In this document: positions 18,932 through 30,174 of the stretch, in pieces
Position numbering within the stretch: the stretch's first letter is position 1
Layout of the letters: each line of letters opens with the position of its first letter
NCBI RefSeq assembly: GCF_014133895.1
Contig: NC_050731.1
Span: forward strand, 310,001-374,000
Direction of reading: 5' to 3'
DNA: 64,000 bases
From: Torulaspora globosa
Lineage: Eukaryota; Ascomycota; Saccharomycetes; Saccharomycetales; Saccharomycetaceae
Made by a program: the position numbers and the translations under genes
Notes under the pieces: model-generated
The model's database searches: none
Seen by the model: the letters and a program-made list of their open reading frames with translations, nothing else
What the model was told of the DNA's origin: nothing

Positions 18932-20881
18932 CTAGGCCGTTGCGAACGAGTTACTCTTATGTTTGGGCAGAAACACAAAGTTTTCGTCTGTCTTGCCGAA
19001 GAACAGCTCGCTGAGTTTGATCCAGTCGGCTACGTTGGTGCTGCCGAGCGTGGTCTCCAGCTCGTCGCGGCCCCTCCAGTTGGGCGGTCTCTCGTTCAGC
19101 TGCACCGGATACCGCTCGCAGATGCCCATTGGTATGTAGCGGTGGAAAAATGACATAAACTCGCAGAAGAAGCGGCGGCATTGTGAGATACCGTACTCGT
19201 CGGTTCCCCAGTGTTCCATCGCGAACTGGGCGTAGTCCTTCAGGATATCGAGTCTTTCACTGCTGCTCTTGTCCAGGTGCTGCTGGGCATCGATCTCTTC
19301 GAAAATCCAGGGCTTGATTAGTGCGCCACGCGCGACCATAACACTGTCGATGGCTTCGTTCGATTCCAGATGCTTGTACCAGTCTTCAAAGTTGTTGACG
19401 TCACCGTTGCCAACAAACTGGATCCTTTGGCTGCGCTCTCTCTCTGCCTTCTCGGCGTATTCTTCTTCGCAAGCCCTCAGAGTGTCGGCTACGCGCGAAA
19501 TGTAGTGCCAATCTGCCATCTTGGTGTACCTCTGCTGTCTGGATCTCCCATGCAACGTGATGGCGCTGACGTCCGTCTCGTATACGAGTCTTCTCACCAG
19601 GCCCTCTGCGACTGGATGGTCGTCCTTGGTTCCCGTACGGATCTTGACCGTGATCGGTATTTCGCCAGAAACGTAGTTCATCGCGTTCAGACACCGAATC
19701 ATCCTGGCAGGGTTGTCCAGGAGCGCACTGCCTGAGCCCTGTCTGTAAAGCAGATCGATCGGGCACCCTGAGTTCAGGTTGATCTCGCTGACGTGACCGT
19801 CAGTGTGGCACGCCAGTGCTTCAGCGGCTTTGGCCGCCTGCCAGGCCTTAGAACATGCAATCTGTACGCCAAAGCCAGGATACTCGGTGACGTGCGCCTT
19901 AGGAAGCGCCCATTCCGAATTCGTGCCCTGGATCAAGGGAACACTTAGAGCCATCTCGGAATACGTGACGTCGGCGCCGAGCTTTCTCATGAGACGACGG
20001 TACGGCAAGTTACCGACGGTGGTCAATGGTGACACAATCTTCTTGCGGCGCAAATCTAGCTGCTTCTTCTCCTGTGCAAAATATCTGGTGTCCTTGTACC
20101 TCAAACAGAGTTCCCGTTGACGTTCTCTCTTGGTCCGCAACTCGTTCTCCCTCTGAACCACCTGAGGCGCCTTCTCGTCCGTGGTTTCTGCCTCTTTCTC
20201 CTCCGGCGCAGCCTCCATGCTGTCTCTAAACTCCTGCTGTATGGCATCAATGATTTCGAGAACTTCCTCGCTCTTGGTGAACGGGAACCTTTTCTTGACC
20301 AGATCCAGCTTCGAAGCGCCTGATATGTGGTTGACCTCGTGGTTCGCGTCCAAAAACTTCCTGTAATCCTCTTCATCCCTCCTGATCAGCTTCAATCCAT
20401 CTAGATGCGACGACAGAAACCTACACTTGAACCCCATAGGACAGTACCCAATTGACTGGTACACTGGGCACCCGGTAAACACTTCTGACCTGATCTCGGG
20501 TTTCTTATTCGACAGGTACTCCGAAATATCATGAACGAACCTACAATTATCGCCAAAACTGCACGTTTCCCCATTTTCAGTGCCTTGGACGTATCTTGGA
20601 CACAGAGCCTTGGCTTCTTTAACCTGTCTATTATCTCTATTCTTGTTCTGGCCCTTTTTGCCCTTTTTATTCTTCCTCTTCTTACCACTGTCGTTAGACC
20701 CCACATCATTCAATATCCGATCAGAAGAAGGCTCCTCATCGGCATCATAACTAACAACTTTGGCGTCCTGAGAGCAAACAATGTACTCTGCTTTCAATTG
20801 AGCTATCCCCTTCGAGATAGAAGTGTCCTGTCTTTTCGTAGGCTGTTGATCAAAATCAGCACATCTCTCTTGCCCAGTCAT
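18932..20881 (-). CDS. DUS3: tRNA dihydrouridine synthase 3
   Basis: The protein has 649 residues from the ATG at 20879-20881 ([18 protein letters not shown]); a GTG seven codons upstream is not used. S. cerevisiae Dus3 has 668. It has a lysine-rich low-complexity stretch (67-85), then two CCCH zinc fingers at about 94-117 (CPRY, TCSF, NCRFVHD) and 138-160 (CPVY, YCPMG, KCRF). The FMN-dependent Dus TIM-barrel follows, with [22 protein letters not shown] carrying the catalytic Cys, then [11 protein letters not shown] and [13 protein letters not shown]. It reduces U47 in the tRNA variable loop. It is tail-to-tail with YET3 (25-bp gap). PAC/RRPE-like promoter motifs lie upstream. Confidence 0.96.
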   Translation of the reverse strand: MTGQERCADFDQQPTKRQDTSISKGIAQLKAEYIVCSQDAKVVSYDADEEPSSDRILNDVGSNDSGKKRKNKKGKKGQNKNRDNRQVKEAKALCPRYVQGTENGETCSFGDNCRFVHDISEYLSNKKPEIRSEVFTGCPVYQSIGYCPMGFKCRFLSSHLDGLKLIRRDEEDYRKFLDANHEVNHISGASKLDLVKKRFPFTKSEEVLEIIDAIQQEFRDSMEAAPEEKEAETTDEKAPQVVQRENELRTKRERQRELCLRYKDTRYFAQEKKQLDLRRKKIVSPLTTVGNLPYRRLMRKLGADVTYSEMALSVPLIQGTNSEWALPKAHVTEYPGFGVQIACSKAWQAAKAAEALACHTDGHVSEINLNSGCPIDLLYRQGSGSALLDNPARMIRCLNAMNYVSGEIPITVKIRTGTKDDHPVAEGLVRRLVYETDVSAITLHGRSRQQRYTKMADWHYISRVADTLRACEEEYAEKAERERSQRIQFVGNGDVNNFEDWYKHLESNEAIDSVMVARGALIKPWIFEEIDAQQHLDKSSSERLDILKDYAQFAMEHWGTDEYGISQCRRFFCEFMSFFHRYIPMGICERYPVQLNERPPNWRGRDELETTLGSTNVADWIKLSELFFGKTDENFVFLPKHKSNSFATA

Positions 20882-21587
20882 TCGGCCCAAATACTGCTTC
20901 ACCTCTTCTACTAAGATGATTAAACCTTATATCTCATCTCATCATCTCATCGAGTGAAAAATTCTTATTATTATGGACACTGTAAGCTGGCGCCGCCCTC
21001 CGCGTTCAAAGTAAAAAAGTGTCAACTAAACATAAAAACCCAAAGAAAGATAAACAAAGAGGCAAAAACACTATGTGGCCTCTTCTATGAGGCATTCAAA
21101 AGTCTCCGTTCCACGTACAAGGTTTACGGGAGGCTCTTGTAGCCGGCAGACCTGTTGAACGGGCTGATTGGCAAGAAAATGCCCAAAAACCGTCTCTAGA
21201 CTAGTTCGAGCCGCGCTTTCACCCAGCTGGCACCCTCAGTCGCTAAGCAACCTGCTCGAGCGATCAGCACTCTGCCCTATGCGCAAATAAGAGGTGAAGC
21301 CTCACTTCGTGTCCGGAACGCACCGGGTATGTTTCGGACTGTCCGGAAACAGGTGCCCGTACCGGCTGATTTCTGTCCGGCCTCCATGGATTCGGGTTTC
21401 TGATTTGAAATACGCTGTTGCAATACTAGGACCTCTGTTACGTTAGGCAGTAGGCAAAGGAGCTGAGCCATAGGTCAGGGACTGGGGGAGTTATTCTCAT
21501 CGATAGTCAAGCGGGTTCAAAAGTTAGGGTAAATCCTCGTATTATAGACGGTTTTGTTCTCTTGTCGCTAGGAAGAGGACTTGAACG
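20882..21587. promoter_or_regulatory. Divergent promoter region DUS3 / SFP1
   Basis: A 706-bp region. On the DUS3 side, minus-strand CGATGAG (20946-20952) and TGAAAAATTC on the + strand (from 20955) resemble PAC and RRPE motifs, with neighbouring CTCATC repeats. In the SFP1-proximal half there are three TCCGG motifs (21312-21317, 21342-21347, 21376-21380) about 30-34 bp apart. No gene is credible: a 62-codon frame at 20954-21142 lacks an ATG start. Confidence 0.5.
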
Positions 21588-23525
21588 ATGGATTTCACAT
21601 CTATGACGATGGCGGACAACGCAACGTCTTCAGCAGTTACGACGTCTCCAACGCCTCCCTCTGGTGTTTCTGTAATGTCGGAGATGGGTGGTGGAGGCAG
21701 AAGGAACAGTGGATCTGGGGCTAGTGGCAGTGTTCTCTTTGCAGAAGAGGGTGGAGATGCGATGTTTCAACCACATCAGTCGCATAACGCTTCGATTACC
21801 GGATCACACAACATGGCGAAGTTGAGAAGAGACTCTATCGCGCATTCGCAAGGAATGGGAGGTGTGTCATGGGGGTCCCTTACCATCGGGTCCTGGTTGA
21901 GGGACGAAGTGATGCTTCACGCCACTTTGAAGAACTCAAGAAGCAATAGTTCGTCGAAGAATACAACGATTCATCTGCATCCGACACATCGCAACAGCAG
22001 TCCAGCGTCACCGCCGAACGGCACAACTGCTAGCATAAGGAGGCCGTCTCATTTCTCAGCTGGTTCGCCTCCAGGTGCCCACAACGCTTACCTGCCCAGC
22101 CTCGAGAAACAGTACTGTAAGGATTACTCATGCTGTGGGCTATCACTGCCCGGTCTACACGATCTGTTAAGACATTACGAAGAGGCTCACATTGCAACCT
22201 CTCCCGGCTCTGCCATCCCGGCAGGAAACGCAGCGTATGCTGCGTCCGCTGCTCACGCCGCAGCATCGCAGCAGAAGAGGAAATCGTACCAAGGAACCGC
22301 ACCACGGCAGGCCCCACATACAATCAACTACAGCGGGAACAGGAGCGCCGTTACGCATCAACAGCAGCATATAATACAGCAACAGCCGCATCATCGCCAT
22401 CCCGGTGGTGCGAATGGTCAAACGATGTCGCAGCAGAGAATGCCTCTGTCACCGACCGCGACCAGCGCTGCTCATGGCGGACTCAACATTGCGGGAGTCA
22501 ATAGCAGCTTGACTGACCCATCTGGCGCGGTAGCGGGTCAGGCGCCACCGCAATTGCATCTGAACGGGAACCTTGTGGACGCGGTGTCTACCAACGACGT
22601 CTTCTTGCAGGCCAACGCCAGCCAACAAAATACAACTCACAACCCGCAAATGCTAAGGCGGCGTGGCGATATGGCGACAATGAGCGCCGTTCCGAACGCT
22701 AGCCAGAATGGCAAGATTCCAATTACTGCTCAGCACTCTTTCAATGCGTACTCTTTGAACGCTGCTTCAAAGAGTGGCCAACGGAACACTAATAGGCTGC
22801 ATAACAGCAGCCCACACATGGCTATGAGTAGTGCCAACAAGTTCTCTCACCCTATGCAAGTGGGAATGGAGCTGGATTTCATGGATGAAGAAGACATGAT
22901 TGGAGGCGATATAGATGATCCCGCATTCATGCGTTTGACTAATCCACTTGCACACGGAGCCAACAACGTCTTCGGCGCACATACAAACGTGGGTGCAGCA
23001 AGGTTTAACACAATGAACATGCAGGCGATAGGGCATCCTACTCCGCCGCCTAGTACTACGGCGGGCACGATACCGCCGCATGTGATAAACGACGAGGACG
23101 ACGAAGATGACGATGAAGACGATGACGACGACGAAGAGGCGGCCATTGGGAATTCCGCCGCTTCTAAGACCAAGTCTACTCGCCACAACAACCACAGACA
23201 GGAGGGCTATATCGATGATCCAGCGAGAAGATTATATGTCATGGACCATGAGGAGCACAAACCTTTCAAGTGTCCCGTCATCGGCTGTGACAAGACCTAC
23301 AAGAATCAAAACGGCCTCAAATATCACAAGGTGCACGGTCATCAAAATCAGAAACTGCACGAAAACCCAGACGGGACTTTCAGCATAATAGATCCCGAAT
23401 CCAATGAGCCGTATCCTGATGGAATGGGTTACGAGAAGGATAAGCCCTATCGTTGCGAAGTCTGTGGAAAGCGCTACAAAAACTTAAACGGTCTAAAATA
23501 TCACAGGGGGCATTCAACACACTAA
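21588..23525 (+). CDS. SFP1: Split zinc-finger transcription factor Sfp1
   Basis: A 645-residue protein (683 in S. cerevisiae) from ATG 21588. A divergent N-terminal zinc-finger-like block (YCKDYSCCGLSLPGLHDLL, about residue 181) is followed by long low-complexity Gln/His/Asn/Ala segments. An acidic run DDEDDDEDDDDDEEA lies at about 505-522. Two C-terminal C2H2 fingers follow at about 560-585 (FKCPVIGCDKTYKNQNGLKYH) and 621-645 (YRCEVCGKRYKNLNGLKYH). The 35-residue linker between the fingers is the 'split finger' arrangement of Sfp1. Known role: nutrient- and TORC1-regulated activator of ribosomal protein and ribosome-biogenesis genes. SEI1 follows on the same strand. Confidence 0.94.
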   Translation: MDFTSMTMADNATSSAVTTSPTPPSGVSVMSEMGGGGRRNSGSGASGSVLFAEEGGDAMFQPHQSHNASITGSHNMAKLRRDSIAHSQGMGGVSWGSLTIGSWLRDEVMLHATLKNSRSNSSSKNTTIHLHPTHRNSSPASPPNGTTASIRRPSHFSAGSPPGAHNAYLPSLEKQYCKDYSCCGLSLPGLHDLLRHYEEAHIATSPGSAIPAGNAAYAASAAHAAASQQKRKSYQGTAPRQAPHTINYSGNRSAVTHQQQHIIQQQPHHRHPGGANGQTMSQQRMPLSPTATSAAHGGLNIAGVNSSLTDPSGAVAGQAPPQLHLNGNLVDAVSTNDVFLQANASQQNTTHNPQMLRRRGDMATMSAVPNASQNGKIPITAQHSFNAYSLNAASKSGQRNTNRLHNSSPHMAMSSANKFSHPMQVGMELDFMDEEDMIGGDIDDPAFMRLTNPLAHGANNVFGAHTNVGAARFNTMNMQAIGHPTPPPSTTAGTIPPHVINDEDDEDDDEDDDDDEEAAIGNSAASKTKSTRHNNHRQEGYIDDPARRLYVMDHEEHKPFKCPVIGCDKTYKNQNGLKYHKVHGHQNQKLHENPDGTFSIIDPESNEPYPDGMGYEKDKPYRCEVCGKRYKNLNGLKYHRGHSTH

Positions 23526-23727
23526 TTTCATCGTCAGAATCATTCTCAATCTCCATTGTAATTTCAAGCTTATTTCTTCTACTGATATAGTTATTTTTTT
23601 AAAGATGGCAGCCTGTTTTGTTAAGATTCAACAAGTTATTTCCTTGATTAAAGACTGTCTTGACAGGTCCGCAAAGGGAACTAAGAAGCACCCGGGATCA
23701 TAGACCTTGAAGGAAGTAGTGGCAGCT

Positions 23728-24561
23728 ATGAAGATCGATATCACGCGCCCTTTACAGCTCTTGCAATGGTCTTCTTACCTGGGCATATTGGTACTGGTTA
23801 AACTTTTCGTTATTCTGCCCCTTGCTGCAATTCTATTCAATGATTTCTATCTACGTCTGCTGCCACCAGATTCATCACAATGGGTACCTTTGTCAACCTT
23901 CGACATCTCGCAAGATTCTGCAGAGAACAATCTAGTTTACGACCAAACTATTAACAGAGTACTTATAGAAAGAGCTCTACCGAAGACAATCGATAATGGC
24001 ATTTCGCAGAAAATCAATCTTCGAGATCACATATTATACAAGGTAGATCTGGATACCAAATTCTATTGTTTGCCTACTGCCCGCTCGAAGGGCCAGACGA
24101 CTAATATTGAGGAACTTGAGATTGAAATTTACTCATCGAATAAACCGGAGTCCTTGATATACCGTCGAACTATTCCCATTGTCTGCATGAGGCCGGATGA
24201 TTCGATCAATATTATGGAACTTTATAAATTTGGGCCATCTCGATTGGAGCTGTTCAGAAAAGAGTGGCTGAATCATTTCAAAGCTCATGATAGAATTTCG
24301 ATCACCTCCGAAATGAGTTCAGTTCGTTACGTTCTGAAAGTACCAAAATCGCACAAGCTGGTAATTCAACCGGACTCAGGATTTAGATTTAGAATGAGCT
24401 TTGAACAGGGTCTGAGGAATGTGATGCTGCGTTGGCACAAATTTTCGTATGCTGTAGGAATTGTGATATTCGATTTGGCAATCTCTTCATTGTTTGTTAT
24501 AACAGCATTTTTCTCATTCTTCCTGATAATGAGGAGGAGTTCTGACAAGAAGGATGACTGA
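23728..24561 (+). CDS. SEI1: Seipin (lipid droplet assembly protein)
   Basis: The protein has 277 residues from ATG 23728 (MKIDITRPLQLLQWSSYLG). A TTG seven codons earlier is not used. It has two transmembrane segments: about 15-43 (SSYLGILVLVKLFVILPLAAILF) and about 235-262 (YAVGIVIFDLAISSLFVITAFFSFFLI). The lumenal beta-sandwich between them contains TKFYCLPTARSKG and VCMRPDDSINIMELYKFGPS. A short basic/acidic cytosolic tail follows (MRRSSDKKDD). Size and topology match yeast seipin (285). Known role: ring-shaped ER complex at ER-lipid droplet contacts controlling droplet budding and size. Position matches YLR404W after SFP1. It converges on AHK1 with a 49-bp gap. Confidence 0.93.
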   Translation: MKIDITRPLQLLQWSSYLGILVLVKLFVILPLAAILFNDFYLRLLPPDSSQWVPLSTFDISQDSAENNLVYDQTINRVLIERALPKTIDNGISQKINLRDHILYKVDLDTKFYCLPTARSKGQTTNIEELEIEIYSSNKPESLIYRRTIPIVCMRPDDSINIMELYKFGPSRLELFRKEWLNHFKAHDRISITSEMSSVRYVLKVPKSHKLVIQPDSGFRFRMSFEQGLRNVMLRWHKFSYAVGIVIFDLAISSLFVITAFFSFFLIMRRSSDKKDD

Positions 24562-24610
24562 TCTTCGTCATTGAGGGTTTTGGTCGAAAAATTGGTCAGA
24601 AATTGCTTAA

Positions 24611-27600
24611 TTATATACTTCTTTTAAATTGGTCTGGCGTATATTGGGAACCAAGGTGTGCCTTCAGTTCAAACTCTATGAAGATAGATCCATGGTTAAT
24701 GAAATTTTGATGTTCATAATATTCTTCGACGGTTTGGTTGAACATTCTTAGTAGCGTAGATAACTTTGTTATCCTGGTCTCAAGCTGCATATTCCTATTA
24801 CGCTTCAGAGTCCTCGCCTTTTCGTCCTCTCGATCATTGCAAAAGCTATCAGCCACACAATTCGTGTCACCTCGTAAGCTGGCATCCAAGGTTAGTTTTT
24901 GAACCCGAGCAGCCAGCTCTGAATCGTTTGTCGAAACATTCTCATTCCCTAGGGCCAATATGCTGTAATCCGGGCGCGGGAGAAATGAGTTGTCACTAAA
25001 GTTGGAAAGTAGGGTCGATTCATTTGAACTTTTGCCATGCGAGTGAAGTCGCTCAACGGCTATGTTTCCATCCTCGAATGATTGTAGTGACTGGTTTCTC
25101 ATGTCCTCAATGAATGTTTCAACAGCCATGTCAGCGGGTTTGGGCAGTGGTTTATCATATGTCTTTGCAGTTACTACTGACCATTTAACATTCGCCTTTT
25201 CGACTTTTGACAGCATTGATTCACAGGGCACATTGAGGGCTTTGAACAAAGTAGTAACCGTTGCATGTCCCGTTATGCCAGATGTGTATTTCAGTTCCAC
25301 AGGCGATAACAGCTTCTTCTTTTTGCGTTGATCAGGTTGGAGCTTTTCGCTGTTTGCAGCTGCTCTGCTAGCCGCTTTCGATGTATGCTCCGATGTGTTT
25401 CTATCACTATTACCTAGCTGTTCATCAGAAGCAATGGTCCTGCCAGTAGCCAAAGATGATACCGTAGAGTACATGGACAGCATATCGGTTGAATGACATG
25501 AGGGCAAAGATACATCAATCTCGAAGGCTTGCTCAGCTCCCGCCTTTGCCGATTTTTCCGAATTTCTCCGTTGCGATGAACCGAGCTTCCTGATACGGTT
25601 GTCAGTAGTCGTGGAGAGTTTTGAAAACCATGAACCTAATGCACTTGAAATCGATGGAGAGGATTTGGAACTTTTATTGTCATTTGATGTGGACTCGTTG
25701 ATACTGCGTGATGAAGGATCTTCAATCGTAGGTAATGGTGTCTCTGAGTCCCTCCTCCTCTTTTCGGCCAACATCAAAGCAGCTTTTACCACCATCTCAT
25801 CAAAAACGTCGTACGGATATCTGCCGCCTTTCAAGATTAACGACGGACGTACATTAGCCGTGCTGAGAACGGAGGGGAAGTTTTGATAAGGTCGCTTCGC
25901 TTTTGATTTGGGTTCTCTTTCTGCTCTGCATATCAACTCTTCCTCCTCTCGCGGCTTACTCTGTACAAGGAAGAATTTCCTATTGCCATAAAACAGCAGC
26001 ACATCTTGCTGGCGATCTCGATCGACCTGATCAAGCTGATTATCGAGAAAACACATTTCATCAAACATGCTTTCAAGTCTCTTTTTCAGCACCTCCTTCG
26101 ATAAGTGATCTGCAGATGGAATAACACGAAACACAAGCAGCTTGAAGAAAAGTACTTTCGACAATTGGAAATCGCATTCGGTTGTTAGAGAGAACCACAA
26201 GTTCTCAAGGAGCTCAGTCGTAATCTGGTTCTGCACCGCGGGGAGCATGTATTCCCAATTGTTGAATAGGCATAGTAGCGCAACAACTTGACAGTTACCA
26301 TTCAAGGTACGTAGCATAGCTACGATTCCTCGACACCAGATATCCCAGTTTAAAAAATCGGCTAAAGAGTAAGACTCGAACTGAAAGACCACAAATTGCA
26401 AAGTCTTATTGTAAATTACATTGGCCATGCTATGATCGTACGCCGAAATCTCGGCAACATGCTTCAGTTGTGACAAGTCATGCAGTCGCAGCAGACGGCT
26501 CATGTTTGGATCACCTTGGAAGCAACCCGCTAGACTTCTCAGACATTCCCAAAGCCTTAAAATGCTGAAATTGGTGAATACGAACTCGTTTAGCATCTCG
26601 TTCGTCATAAAGACATCTGTCGATGCGGCGGATGAATCCGGCATAGTGTCTGATACGTTGAAAGCATTATTGGAGCTCTTGGTTTTGTTTGTCGATTGTA
26701 CGAACTTGGTGAATCGATTTAGGTCATTCCGTAAAAACATGCAGGTTACATGTTCCAGCAAAATGGAAGCGCCTGGCAAAAGATCAAGATTCAACCCTCT
26801 ATCGTTGGTTGGCTCACATTTGGCCAAATATCGCAAGACGATATACCAATAATGCCAATAGAAAGCCATTAAAACCGAATCATTTCTCAAGTAGGATGCA
26901 ACAATTTTGAAAAATTTAGTATCTCGATTATCCAAGTCCTTGGGATCAAGTCTTGATCTTGCATTTTTCGGTACGGAGAATGACCTTTTCTTCCAACTGA
27001 ATATCTTTTCACCTTCGCTATGCTGGAATGTTACATCTGGCGTTATGGCCAAGAGGGCTTGGGTGTCAAAATGAAACTCATCAGGTAAATAAAAGAATGC
27101 ATAAGCGTTCAGCTTTCCCAGGAAAGAACGCAATAATGACGAATAACTGTTAAGAAATTGCAAAAAACTCTGATTGTCTAGGGTATTCATCGGCTGTTTG
27201 CTACTTTTCGCGATCAGAATAAGCCTGTTAGTGACGTAGTGAATGGTCAACAGTATGTGATGAGAATATATCTCCGTGTGCCGAACACGAACCTTTGGCA
27301 GAATCATCAACGAGGACATCAATCTGCTCACGCTCTCCAAACAAACAGAAACTGTTTCAATGCTCAACAATGGGTCCGGAAATGATATTAATTGCGTCGA
27401 GGATGTCCTCGGTTCTGCTTGGTTCGGAATCAAATCGCTATTAAGGAAGTTCAACAAAGTGACCCACCATTGGATCAATACCTCTCGATGACCCTCACAA
27501 GACTCTGGATGCTGTTGCAATTGCCTCAGATATGATAACAGATTCAAACGCAAAAAATTTGAAACATACTTGTCGCTAGTTCTCCTTCGTTCTCTAGTCC

Positions 27601-27769
27601 CGGCCCTAGTTGGTTCATTGCTCACCAGTTCAATGAATTGGTTCAAAGAATGAAAGAGTCTAACTTCCTGGTTGCTTTCATGCCTCGGAGTTGGTCGCCC
27701 TGTAATAGTGGCAGCATTTTCATTATCCTTTTCAATCGCTCCGGCACTCTGATTCTGGCCCAGGGGCAT
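24611..27769 (-). CDS. AHK1: Ahk1-like scaffold protein (YDL073W ortholog)
   Basis: A 1052-residue protein starting MPLGQNQSAGAIEKDNEN. The N-terminal two thirds is predicted mainly helical with no motif I recognise. A Ser/Thr/Asn-rich disordered stretch (about 690-830) follows, then a C-terminal block ending in a likely coiled coil (RNMQLETRITKLSTLLRMFN) and NFINHGSIFIEFELKAHLG. The call rests on gene order: YDL073W lies next to BRE1 (YDL074C) in S. cerevisiae, with the same orientation and similar length (984). Known role of Ahk1: binds the Hkr1 cytoplasmic tail and steers osmosensor signalling in the HOG pathway. I see no catalytic domain. Confidence 0.8.
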   Translation of the reverse strand: MPLGQNQSAGAIEKDNENAATITGRPTPRHESNQEVRLFHSLNQFIELVSNEPTRAGTRERRRTSDKYVSNFLRLNLLSYLRQLQQHPESCEGHREVLIQWWVTLLNFLNSDLIPNQAEPRTSSTQLISFPDPLLSIETVSVCLESVSRLMSSLMILPKVRVRHTEIYSHHILLTIHYVTNRLILIAKSSKQPMNTLDNQSFLQFLNSYSSLLRSFLGKLNAYAFFYLPDEFHFDTQALLAITPDVTFQHSEGEKIFSWKKRSFSVPKNARSRLDPKDLDNRDTKFFKIVASYLRNDSVLMAFYWHYWYIVLRYLAKCEPTNDRGLNLDLLPGASILLEHVTCMFLRNDLNRFTKFVQSTNKTKSSNNAFNVSDTMPDSSAASTDVFMTNEMLNEFVFTNFSILRLWECLRSLAGCFQGDPNMSRLLRLHDLSQLKHVAEISAYDHSMANVIYNKTLQFVVFQFESYSLADFLNWDIWCRGIVAMLRTLNGNCQVVALLCLFNNWEYMLPAVQNQITTELLENLWFSLTTECDFQLSKVLFFKLLVFRVIPSADHLSKEVLKKRLESMFDEMCFLDNQLDQVDRDRQQDVLLFYGNRKFFLVQSKPREEEELICRAEREPKSKAKRPYQNFPSVLSTANVRPSLILKGGRYPYDVFDEMVVKAALMLAEKRRRDSETPLPTIEDPSSRSINESTSNDNKSSKSSPSISSALGSWFSKLSTTTDNRIRKLGSSQRRNSEKSAKAGAEQAFEIDVSLPSCHSTDMLSMYSTVSSLATGRTIASDEQLGNSDRNTSEHTSKAASRAAANSEKLQPDQRKKKKLLSPVELKYTSGITGHATVTTLFKALNVPCESMLSKVEKANVKWSVVTAKTYDKPLPKPADMAVETFIEDMRNQSLQSFEDGNIAVERLHSHGKSSNESTLLSNFSDNSFLPRPDYSILALGNENVSTNDSELAARVQKLTLDASLRGDTNCVADSFCNDREDEKARTLKRNRNMQLETRITKLSTLLRMFNQTVEEYYEHQNFINHGSIFIEFELKAHLGSQYTPDQFKRSI

Positions 27770-28173
27770 TATTCATTACAGCACCTCCTGAAAGCGTCCC
27801 AAAGTAACTTATCAACACCACAACTAGAAACCCAACGGCACCACCCTACGGGACTACCAATTGAGCTTCTCAGGACCTGATTAGAGTTGCCAATTGACTA
27901 CAAACTACCCATCTTCAACTAAAACCTAGCGTTTCAGCTCTTTAAGCTAGTGTGTATCACTATCCACGGAATTTGCAGTCGCTAAGAGTAATGGACTTTT
28001 CAAGAAAGGTTCATCAACTTTGTAAAATGTTTAAAAGTCGTAAGTTTGGAGGTAAGATTGCTTGTCCTTGTGAGTTTCGAGCATCTCGCAGCTCGTAGAC
28101 GTTGTGGTACAGAAGAAGGCGCGTTTTTCTATCTCTTTTGGTTGAAATAGACTAAAGTTTGACGATTTTTGAG
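27770..28173. other. Divergent intergenic region AHK1 / BRE1
   Basis: A 404-bp AT-rich divergent promoter region. I see no RNA gene, repeat or strong known motif in it. Confidence 0.5.
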
Positions 28174-30174
28174 ATGAGTTCTGAACCGGCGACAAAACGA
28201 ATGAAGCTGGAGCTGAGTAGCCCCAAAGAACCACTTACTCGACAAGACATCATTGCTTTTCAAAAAGAAGCACTGTTCCGACGTTTGAATGAACAAAGAG
28301 CAAATGTCGAGTCATTAAAAACTCAATATGATCTGTCAAAGAAGCAATGTGTGGATATCTCAAGGAAACTAGCTAATTTAATGGCACTCGTTGTGACCCT
28401 GGCAAGATTTTTGACAACCTTCTGTGAAGATGAAGAGGAGAGGGAACTATGTCGGCAAGTGGCAGAGGGCGACGAAACTCTCATTGTACAACTCAGTGAC
28501 CCTTTCATGAAGCTGCTGACTAAACTTGGTGTGCGGGGCTCGCATCCGGATGTTTCCCGGAAGATGGAGGAGCTCGCATTGGGATTGAAAAATCTGCAAG
28601 ATGCCAACGGTGCGCTTTCGTATGAGAACAAGCAACTGACAGAGGAAGTGTCGTCGCTCAAGAAATTTTACCAAGGTGTACTACATAAGTATGACCGAGA
28701 GGACTCGCCAACGGTGGCGAGAGTATTCAAGAGGGCATTGGATGAAGCGGAAGGTTCTACGGGCGACCACGACGACTCAAAAGCAAATGGGACTGATCAA
28801 GAAAGCGTCGGCAACGGTACTATCTCTGTGAAGCCAGAGCTGGAAACTCCGACGGAAAAGCGTTCAAATGAGCTTATAGAGCGTGAACTGCAGATTACAG
28901 AGTTGAAATCTCAACTCGAATCATTGCATGTCACGGTTGGAGAGCTAGAGAAATTCAAGAAAAGCAATGAGGAGGAGCTGATAAAACTGCGTCAACAAGT
29001 GTCAGCTCAGCAACTGCAAGAACCTCCAGAAGTCCATGATCGAGATACGTTACTTGAAAAGATAAACCATCTAACGAAAGAGAACGCAGAGATTTCTTCG
29101 GTCAACGCGGATCTGCTGGCAAAATTCCAGGAACTGACTCGAGAACAGGAGATTTACACAGGGAAAGTTGCACAGGAGTTTCAAACAGCTCAGGACGCTC
29201 TGAAAAAGCATAACGCTACCTTAGAAAAAGACCTCGTAAGAATAAGAACAACCCGCGATGAGCTTCTTGGGAAAGTTGCTATTTTAGAAGCTGAAACTAC
29301 CAAGTCAGCGTTGCTGACCGATCTGCAGTCTGCGATCAACATATTGCAAGACCAATGGAACAGAATGGACAGCAGATTCAATAGCGAACCACAGCCCCAA
29401 GATGCCTTGATGAAAGAGTTGCAAGACATGGAGGTCGCTTTCAAAGAATTGACCAATATTACGCACAAGAAATACTCCGAACACCTGAATCAAGAGAGTG
29501 TAATCTCAAAACTAACAGTAGAAAAGACTAAAGCAGATCAAAAATATTTTGCAGCCATGAGATCCAAAGATTCCATTCTTGTAGAAAATAAGAACCTCAC
29601 CAAGAGTTTGGCCAAATCAAATGAGTTAATCAACCAGTTGAAGGATTCAGACAAGCTACTGCAGCAAAAGATTGCAAACTTGAAACAGCAGTTGGAGATT
29701 TCGCAAACTAATGAAAAAAGGCTGATAGATTCCAATAAGGCCACCAACTTGAAGGTCATGAGCATCAATGGGCAGCTGTGCAAGCTGAAAAAAGCGTTGG
29801 ACGTTGCCAGGGAGGAGAACCACCATAAAATAGCAGAAGTAACCAAGGTTCAAACGCAGCTGCAAGATGTGGAAGCAGATCTCAAAAGTGTAAAAATCAA
29901 GGCCGCAAATAGCGAAGCGAAATGCCAAAAATTGCAGGCTTCTCTTTTAAGCGACGGAGGTGACAACGCACCGCTGGTTGAAGAACTTGAAAACTTCCGT
30001 TCCCTCGTATACTGCTCGTTATGCTCTAAGAACTGGAAGAGTATGACTATCAAGACCTGTGGTCATGTATTCTGTGAAAACTGCTGCAAAGAGAGGCTCG
30101 CATCCAGGATGAGAAAGTGTCCCACTTGCAATAAGCCCTTCAGCTCAAACGATCTGCTCTCAATCCATCTATAA
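28174..30174 (+). CDS. BRE1: E3 ubiquitin ligase Bre1 for histone H2B
   Basis: The protein has 666 residues from ATG 28174 ([20 protein letters not shown]); an upstream TTG is not used. S. cerevisiae Bre1 has 700. It has an N-terminal Rad6-binding region and long coiled coils over about 50-600. The C-terminal C3HC4 RING begins at about C614 ([22 protein letters not shown]). Known role: with Rad6 and Lge1 it monoubiquitinates H2B (K123 in S. cerevisiae), which promotes Set1 and Dot1 histone methylation and elongation. It diverges from AHK1, as in the YDL073W-YDL074C order, and is followed by DUS4 on the same strand. Confidence 0.96.
   Translation: MSSEPATKRMKLELSSPKEPLTRQDIIAFQKEALFRRLNEQRANVESLKTQYDLSKKQCVDISRKLANLMALVVTLARFLTTFCEDEEERELCRQVAEGDETLIVQLSDPFMKLLTKLGVRGSHPDVSRKMEELALGLKNLQDANGALSYENKQLTEEVSSLKKFYQGVLHKYDREDSPTVARVFKRALDEAEGSTGDHDDSKANGTDQESVGNGTISVKPELETPTEKRSNELIERELQITELKSQLESLHVTVGELEKFKKSNEEELIKLRQQVSAQQLQEPPEVHDRDTLLEKINHLTKENAEISSVNADLLAKFQELTREQEIYTGKVAQEFQTAQDALKKHNATLEKDLVRIRTTRDELLGKVAILEAETTKSALLTDLQSAINILQDQWNRMDSRFNSEPQPQDALMKELQDMEVAFKELTNITHKKYSEHLNQESVISKLTVEKTKADQKYFAAMRSKDSILVENKNLTKSLAKSNELINQLKDSDKLLQQKIANLKQQLEISQTNEKRLIDSNKATNLKVMSINGQLCKLKKALDVAREENHHKIAEVTKVQTQLQDVEADLKSVKIKAANSEAKCQKLQASLLSDGGDNAPLVEELENFRSLVYCSLCSKNWKSMTIKTCGHVFCENCCKERLASRMRKCPTCNKPFSSNDLLSIHL

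Noticed and set aside
20954..21142. 62-codon frame between DUS3 and SFP1
   Set aside because: No ATG at its start, overlaps the PAC/RRPE motifs and shows no protein-like features.
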